Shown: positions 34,243 through 37,515 of the stretch, piece by piece
Layout of the letters: every line of letters begins with the position of its first letter
Position numbering within the stretch: position 1 is the stretch's first letter
Virus record (IMG/VR): IMGVR_UViG_3300033388_002657
Location: 1-37,515 of that record
Direction: 5' to 3' (one strand)
Length of the DNA stretch: 37,515 nt
DNA from: a virus
Notes under the pieces: generated by a model
Told to the model about the DNA's origin: nothing
The model's input: the letters and a program-made list of their open reading frames with translations, nothing else
The model's database searches: none
Program-made: the position numbers and the translations under genes

Positions 34243-34767
34243 TTATCTAAAAACTTCCCATTCTAGAATGTAATTATTTGTGTCTATTTCTCCTGAAAAA
34301 AAGACGGCAAATCCGTTGACTGTCTTACTCCCGACAACAGAAGAGTAAACTGATGGGTTTCCGTCCGATGTTACTAATTCAATATTAATGTTATAACTTA
34401 CATCTGGTAATGGAGATGGGAAGACTACGTTTTGGCTCACGGCATTCAATAGAACTGGGGTGGCTCCGCGGTAGCTTGGGTCATAACCCGAAGTATCTAT
34501 TTCATATGTTGCCCTCAGATTTTCATCTGATTCAGGCGCATCATATATTAGTGTTATTTCATTATCTCCTGTCTGTGTAAAATCATTGGGCGCGTGTAAA
34601 GCTTGTCCATTTAGATGAAGATCAATTCTATCCCGCCTATAATTGTAAGTGGTATAGAAAACTTGGTTAGATCCATTAAGAGTACCTGATATAGTATCAG
34701 CTACTATAGTTCCGTTGCGGTATATTTCCTGCGCTGCCGGAAGGGCTATTTTCCTTAATATAATCAT
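34243..34767 (-). CDS. Short fibre / receptor-binding knob protein
   Basis: A 174-residue protein. N-terminal region: helix plus ISGTLNGSNQVFYTTYNY and DRIDLHLNGQ, a beta-domain pattern often seen in phage baseplate and fibre proteins. The C-terminal 65 residues (GNPSVYSSVVG, FFSGEIDTNNY, LEWEVF) are paralogous to the knob of the 364-residue fibre just downstream. ATG 34767 directly follows the TAG of a 30-codon gene. It may represent a minimal version of the same receptor-binding tip. Confidence 0.7.
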   Translation of the reverse strand: MIILRKIALPAAQEIYRNGTIVADTISGTLNGSNQVFYTTYNYRRDRIDLHLNGQALHAPNDFTQTGDNEITLIYDAPESDENLRATYEIDTSGYDPSYRGATPVLLNAVSQNVVFPSPLPDVSYNINIELVTSDGNPSVYSSVVGSKTVNGFAVFFSGEIDTNNYILEWEVFR

Positions 34768-34860
34768 CTACTTAGTCTCCATAAAAACATAGCCAAAAAA
34801 GTCGATAATATACCACTGTCTCCTAAAAGCAGATAGTTTATTTCGACGCTGATTGGCCAT
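34768..34860 (-). CDS. Very small basic protein (30 residues)
   Basis: ATG at 34860 with an AAAGGAGAG Shine-Dalgarno site just upstream, then 30 codons (MANQRRNKLSAFRRQWYIID then a hydrophobic FFGYVF stretch) to TAG at 34768-34770. The stop is directly followed by the ATG of the next gene, so it also acts as a coupling leader. The strong site, the exact junction and a mixed basic/aromatic composition support a real small gene. Function unknown. It may serve mainly to set translation of the fibre gene. Confidence 0.6.
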   Translation of the reverse strand: MANQRRNKLSAFRRQWYIIDFFGYVFMETK

Positions 34861-34980
34861 AGTTCTCTCTCCTTTATGGTCTTTTCGCCTCGTTACTACG
34901 CTCTTTCAAAATCTATTTCCTGTCCTGCGTAGCCCGGTGGACAAACTTAACTGTTTAAAATCAGCTGCGTCCTTTAAATC
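34861..34980 (-). other. Short non-coding stretch with possible remnant frame
   Basis: A 120-base gap. After the TAA of the upstream gene the same frame reads on for 24 codons (DLKDAADFKQLSLSTGLRRT, then four more) to TGA, and another frame reads CPPGYAGQEIDFERA to TAG. Neither has a start. No convincing terminator or promoter found. Confidence 0.35.
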
Positions 34981-35493
34981 TTATCGTCTATTACTGATTG
35001 AAAGTTCCTGAATTCTCTTCATCAAAATGCGTCGTAGACTGTCTTTTCCAGTACGCTGCTTAGCAACGTTTTCAGAGTATTTGAGCAGTTGGATATCATG
35101 TATCTTAGGTATAACCTCTCTGGCTGCCCTGACTGATAAACCCACTATCTCATCTATACTCATGTCTGTTGGGACAATCGGTGCCACATTCTCCCCCCTT
35201 GATTTATCCGTCTTTACGACGGTAGATCCCTGTACCTGTACTTCCTCCTTTATTTCTTTTACTACTGGAACCTCTTCTTGAGGTTTGTCTTCTTCTGTAA
35301 AAACTTGCCATCTGTTAGGATCACGAAGTTTTACTTCTTGCAGCCATTTGACAAAATCTCTTCCCTTCTTGATGTTGTGTCTTTTACCATACTGTTCGTA
35401 TAGTTCATCCAGAGGAATCTTTGCTCCTGGAGCCACCGATCTCTTCATCGTGTGTGACCACAGGTGTGTCATGTTCTTTACGTAACCTTTCAT
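34981..35493 (-). CDS. Hypothetical protein nested in the end of the membrane-protein gene
   Basis: A 170-residue protein. I keep the start at ATG 35493 because AAAGGAGAAGAAT lies immediately upstream, inside the preceding gene; the two overlap by 89 bases in different frames. Later in-frame ATGs (35472 and 35448) lack as good a site. The N-terminal half has SVAPGAKIPLDELYEQYGKR, then a KGRDFVKWLQEVKL helix, an acidic low-complexity linker (about 80-120), and a C-terminal helical pair ending RRILMKRIQELSISNRR. No family recognised; it has no membrane segment. Being next to the capsid gene, a capsid-internal or scaffold-like part is possible but unproven. Confidence 0.7.
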   Translation of the reverse strand: MKGYVKNMTHLWSHTMKRSVAPGAKIPLDELYEQYGKRHNIKKGRDFVKWLQEVKLRDPNRWQVFTEEDKPQEEVPVVKEIKEEVQVQGSTVVKTDKSRGENVAPIVPTDMSIDEIVGLSVRAAREVIPKIHDIQLLKYSENVAKQRTGKDSLRRILMKRIQELSISNRR

Positions 35494-35845
35494 ATTCTTC
35501 TCCTTTGCTAGTGAAATCTAAATCCCTTGGCCTTTTCTCATCCAACCAATCTATAGTAAAGTGTAGTACATTAGACAATCTGTGTATTACTAAAACTATA
35601 ATAATAAAATTAAAAGAATTAGTTAGAAAAAATAGAGCAAATAATACCGCGCTCCACACAGATGTACAATAACCACAATCTAATATATCATGAATAAAAC
35701 TAAAAAACTTTACCTGCCTCCGTTTATACAGAGGCTCCTTGATAAAACGTACGGAAAATTCTGATTTGGTAATAAGATTAGTAGCTGCTTCCGTAGCAAT
35801 AACAGCTAGAATCATATCTAATAATGTTGCAACTAAAAATTCCAT
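35405..35845 (-). CDS. DUF1360-like membrane protein
   Basis: A 146-residue protein with an N-terminal hydrophobic helix (about 3-22), a basic loop, a CGYC motif at 57-60, and further membrane helices at about 62-92. The C-xx-C followed by a (T/G)-x-W-x-A segment and hydrophobic helices is the DUF1360 pattern, seen in bacterial and phage membrane proteins of unknown role. The tail (about 95-146) is charged and cytoplasmic or lumenal. It sits just after the capsid gene, separated by a hairpin. A holin is conceivable given its size but the motif favours DUF1360. ATG 35845 has AAGG about 8 bases upstream. Confidence 0.65.
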   Translation of the reverse strand: MEFLVATLLDMILAVIATEAATNLITKSEFSVRFIKEPLYKRRQVKFFSFIHDILDCGYCTSVWSAVLFALFFLTNSFNFIIIVLVIHRLSNVLHFTIDWLDEKRPRDLDFTSKGEEYERLRKEHDTPVVTHDEEIGGSRSKDSSG

Positions 35846-35859
35846 AATTCTTTCCTTGA

Positions 35860-35889
35860 GATATCTTACTCAACTAAGAGCAAGATATC
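35860..35889 (-). other. Strong hairpin between capsid gene and DUF1360 gene
   Basis: GATATCTTGCTC and GAGTAAGATATC form 12 pairs (one G-U) across a 6-base loop in the transcript, 15 bases after the capsid stop. No U run follows on either strand, so it is not a standard terminator; an mRNA-stabilising or processing element is more likely. Confidence 0.7.
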
Positions 35890-35904
35890 GTACAATCCAT
35901 ATTT

Positions 35905-36972
35905 TTATAGTGAGCGGTCAATGACGCCCAGTCCGAGGTTTCTCGGATCTAGACATGCGAAACCAATTTCTGCCCATCCAAAGAAACCTTGTTTCTGGAC
36001 ACGTAGCAGAGTTGGATCGTCATGCGCTTCATATTCTTTACGGATCGGCATAACCAGTGAATCATTCACGGTAAGATCAAATGCCATTACCTGAGTTTCT
36101 CCCAGTGTAGCAACAGTACCATCAGCAGCGGTCAAATTAGGATTATCAAGTGTATAACCATTATAAGTGTTACCTACGCCAGTCACAAACTTTCCAAATT
36201 CTGAACCATAACCATTGATATTGTACAGACCGGTTGCTCCCAGATGCTGTACTTCATGCAATGCGACATTCCAAATACTACCCATGCCGGCTGCCTGAAA
36301 GATCTCACGCCTCGTTACAGGATCGATATCTGTATCGGTCCATTCACGAATGTCTGCCGCATCTTCTGGAGATACGTACAGATCGGTAAGTGTTCTACCA
36401 ATTCTCTTAAAACCAACCATCATCTTATTGATGAGTTCCTTCGACAAGTAACCAGCACCTGTAGAAGCAGGATTGATTTCATAAATTGGCGCTGGGCGAG
36501 AACCCAACAGACCCTTACCAGAGAAAGACGAAGTCGCTGCGGGCATAATAACGCGCCAGCCACACTCTTCCTCGTAGTTTGCCAGATCTTTAGCTACACG
36601 AGCTGCCGATCTTTGAGCAATATCAATTCGTGAATCACGTGCGTATGTTATCTTCCAATCAGCGGAAGCATTTATAGCAAATGTTGGAACATAAACTTCT
36701 TCTCCAATACCTTCGATGAAGTTCTGAGCCATGTAACCCAATCCAGGTAAAACCCAGACAGGAATCTCAAAGTCCTCAGCGACCGGATAAACGGCCTGAG
36801 CACCTGGAGCCAGTCTCTCCACAGCAAACATGCTGCGCATAATAGACTCTAGCTCGATCTTCTGAAGGATGGGAGTTGTGATAGCGGCCGCGAATGCCCT
36901 AAAAGCTGCCTCGCCCTCTGGTCCGGCTTCTGCGGTTGCTCTAAACAGTTCTTGCATTTCCTTTAGTTCCAT
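35905..36972 (-). CDS. Major capsid protein (HK97-fold likely)
   Basis: A 355-residue protein. The N-terminus is an acidic helical arm; then a region with RSMFAVERLAPGAQAVYPV and the E-loop-like stretch, a spine-helix-like segment (QRSAARVAKDLANYEEECGW, about 120-139), a P-domain helix (SKELINKMMVGFKRIGR) and a C-terminal beta part ending GFFGWAEIGFACLDPRNLGL, typical of HK97-fold capsids. The size suits a 35-40 kDa mature subunit. No prohead protease or scaffold gene is in the window, so they should lie to the right. ATG 36972 has AGGAGG about 9 bases upstream and its own leader after a terminator, as expected for the most abundant virion protein. Confidence 0.8.
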   Translation of the reverse strand: MELKEMQELFRATAEAGPEGEAAFRAFAAAITTPILQKIELESIMRSMFAVERLAPGAQAVYPVAEDFEIPVWVLPGLGYMAQNFIEGIGEEVYVPTFAINASADWKITYARDSRIDIAQRSAARVAKDLANYEEECGWRVIMPAATSSFSGKGLLGSRPAPIYEINPASTGAGYLSKELINKMMVGFKRIGRTLTDLYVSPEDAADIREWTDTDIDPVTRREIFQAAGMGSIWNVALHEVQHLGATGLYNINGYGSEFGKFVTGVGNTYNGYTLDNPNLTAADGTVATLGETQVMAFDLTVNDSLVMPIRKEYEAHDDPTLLRVQKQGFFGWAEIGFACLDPRNLGLGVIDRSL

Positions 36973-36984
36973 GTTTACAACTCC

Positions 36985-37000
36985 TCCTATGAGTATTATA
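36985..37000 (-). promoter_or_regulatory. Possible -10 and leader of capsid gene
   Basis: TATAAT at 37000-36995 is followed by ACTCATAGGAGGA. A small GCAC-GAAA-GTGC hairpin lies at about 37013-37024. No matching -35 is seen at 16-18 bases. The arrangement terminator, then this leader, then capsid start suggests separate transcription of the capsid gene. Confidence 0.4.
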
Positions 37001-37040
37001 GTTTAGGAAGCACTTTCGTGCCTTAATCCCCTAAAATTTT

Positions 37041-37084
37041 AAAAAAAAATCCGACTTAGACCAAAATTTTGATTCTAATCGGAT
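37041..37084 (-). terminator. Rho-independent terminator at end of the small capsid-associated gene
   Basis: ATCCGATTAGA (37084-37074) pairs with TCTAAGTCGGAT (37060-37049) with one bulged base, followed by a run of nine T at 37049-37041 on the minus strand. The gene's stop codon lies within the stem. The loop contains AAAATTTT, which may add pairing. Confidence 0.75.
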
Positions 37085-37502
37085 ACAGTGTAGTGTTATT
37101 GAAATTAGCTTGACACTTGGCCTCGCTAGCGCCCTTAACTACCACGCCTACCTGACCACCGGCAACTCCTACAGTGCCTAAGCCTAAGCAAAATGCACCA
37201 TTGGCTTTATCAGTAGCAGGTGTTCCTCCAGAAGCATTGGTACCATTATTAGTAACCTTAGCTTCATCGGCTGCGGCAAATAACGCCTGGCCTGGAACCA
37301 TATTATCATCGATAACACTGGCAGTCATTTTACAGGTATAATGTACGGTATCCCAAATACCTAAATGAGCAACGCCTAGCGGAGCTTCTTTGGTACCCGC
37401 GATATCACCATTACCATCATAACTTGGCTGTGCAATAACATCACTAGAACCCAGGTCGCCTGGCATCATAAAGCCAGTTGGATGTACCTGATGGTATCCC
37501 AT
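37056..37502 (-). CDS. Capsid decoration / small head protein
   Basis: A 148-residue Gly/Ala/Thr-rich protein upstream of the capsid gene. I favour ATG 37502 because AGAAGG lies 5 bases before it; GTG 37508 in the same frame abuts that site, and the frame is open to the window edge, so an upstream start cannot be excluded. The GDIAGTKEAPLG turn and the APL-to-GTVGVAGGQVGVVVKG beta region resemble small beta-barrel capsid decoration or DUF2190-type proteins, which lie next to the capsid gene in many phages. It ends directly in a terminator, which suits a gene needed in amounts distinct from its neighbours. Confidence 0.5.
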   Translation of the reverse strand: MGYHQVHPTGFMMPGDLGSSDVIAQPSYDGNGDIAGTKEAPLGVAHLGIWDTVHYTCKMTASVIDDNMVPGQALFAAADEAKVTNNGTNASGGTPATDKANGAFCLGLGTVGVAGGQVGVVVKGASEAKCQANFNNTTLYPIRIKILV

Positions 37503-37515
37503 CTTCACCTTCTGC

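Noticed and set aside
35860-35889. The hairpin after the capsid gene as a bidirectional terminator
   Set aside because: Neither strand has a T run after the stem.
626-37000. Many plus-strand open frames of 60-130 codons
   Set aside because: They lie opposite well-supported minus-strand genes, have unusual compositions and no matching ribosome binding sites. They are mirror frames.
1-37515. Contractile sheath, integrase, tRNA, CRISPR or insertion sequence
   Set aside because: I looked for these and saw no supporting motif or structure.

Overview
The window is the late, structural part of a large tailed dsDNA bacteriophage. Every gene I can support lies on the minus strand, so the transcribed order runs from the right edge to the left. 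The DNA is AT-rich, the standard genetic code is used (TAA, TGA and TAG all end genes), and nearly every gene has a strong GGAGG-type ribosome binding site or a TAATG stop/start overlap with the gene before it. I see no tRNA, CRISPR array, integrase or insertion sequence. The host cannot be named from this sequence. A tail tube protein and a tape measure protein are present and no contractile sheath is seen, which points to a siphovirus.

Right edge, about 37.5-35.0 kb: a small capsid-associated protein that ends in a terminator, the likely major capsid protein with its own leader, a hairpin, a DUF1360-like membrane protein, and a small protein nested in its 3' end. About 34.9-24.3 kb: a block of about 10.5 kb of fibre and adhesin-like proteins. 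They share modules (an aspartate-threonine-proline repeat, YTQAEVDAL repeats, a C-terminal knob), carry LamG, PKD-like and carbohydrate-binding-like domains, and enclose a permuted NlpC/P60 (YiiX-like) enzyme. About 24.3-18.9 kb: PKD/CBM protein, head-tail adaptor with an N-terminal FN3-like domain, zinc-motif head-closure candidate, neck protein and tail-terminator candidate. About 18.7-15.0 kb: a duplicated-domain tail tube protein with a strong terminator after it, then a small protein and two likely tail assembly chaperones.

The left 15 kb is the remarkable part. It reads as one giant tape measure coding region of at least about 5,000 codons. It starts at a TTG with a strong Shine-Dalgarno site at 14997 and runs off the left edge, but it is broken into four frames at three short junctions. 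None of the three downstream pieces has a convincing ribosome binding site, protein-like sequence continues across each junction, and each break can be repaired by a one-base change in a short A run. So the breaks are either assembly/sequencing indels, recoding, or real gene splits.

Inside this region, besides the TP901-type tape measure core, I see two enzyme signatures: an RNA polymerase beta'-type DFDGD metal-binding motif in good family context, and a complete set of RecB/Cas4-type PD-(D/E)XK nuclease motifs. The inferred picture is a virion protein that sets tail length and may also carry a polymerase and a nuclease into the host cell. Virion-borne RNA polymerases of the DxDGD family are known in crAss-like phages. 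Fusion of polymerase, nuclease and tape measure in one chain is the observation most worth checking here.
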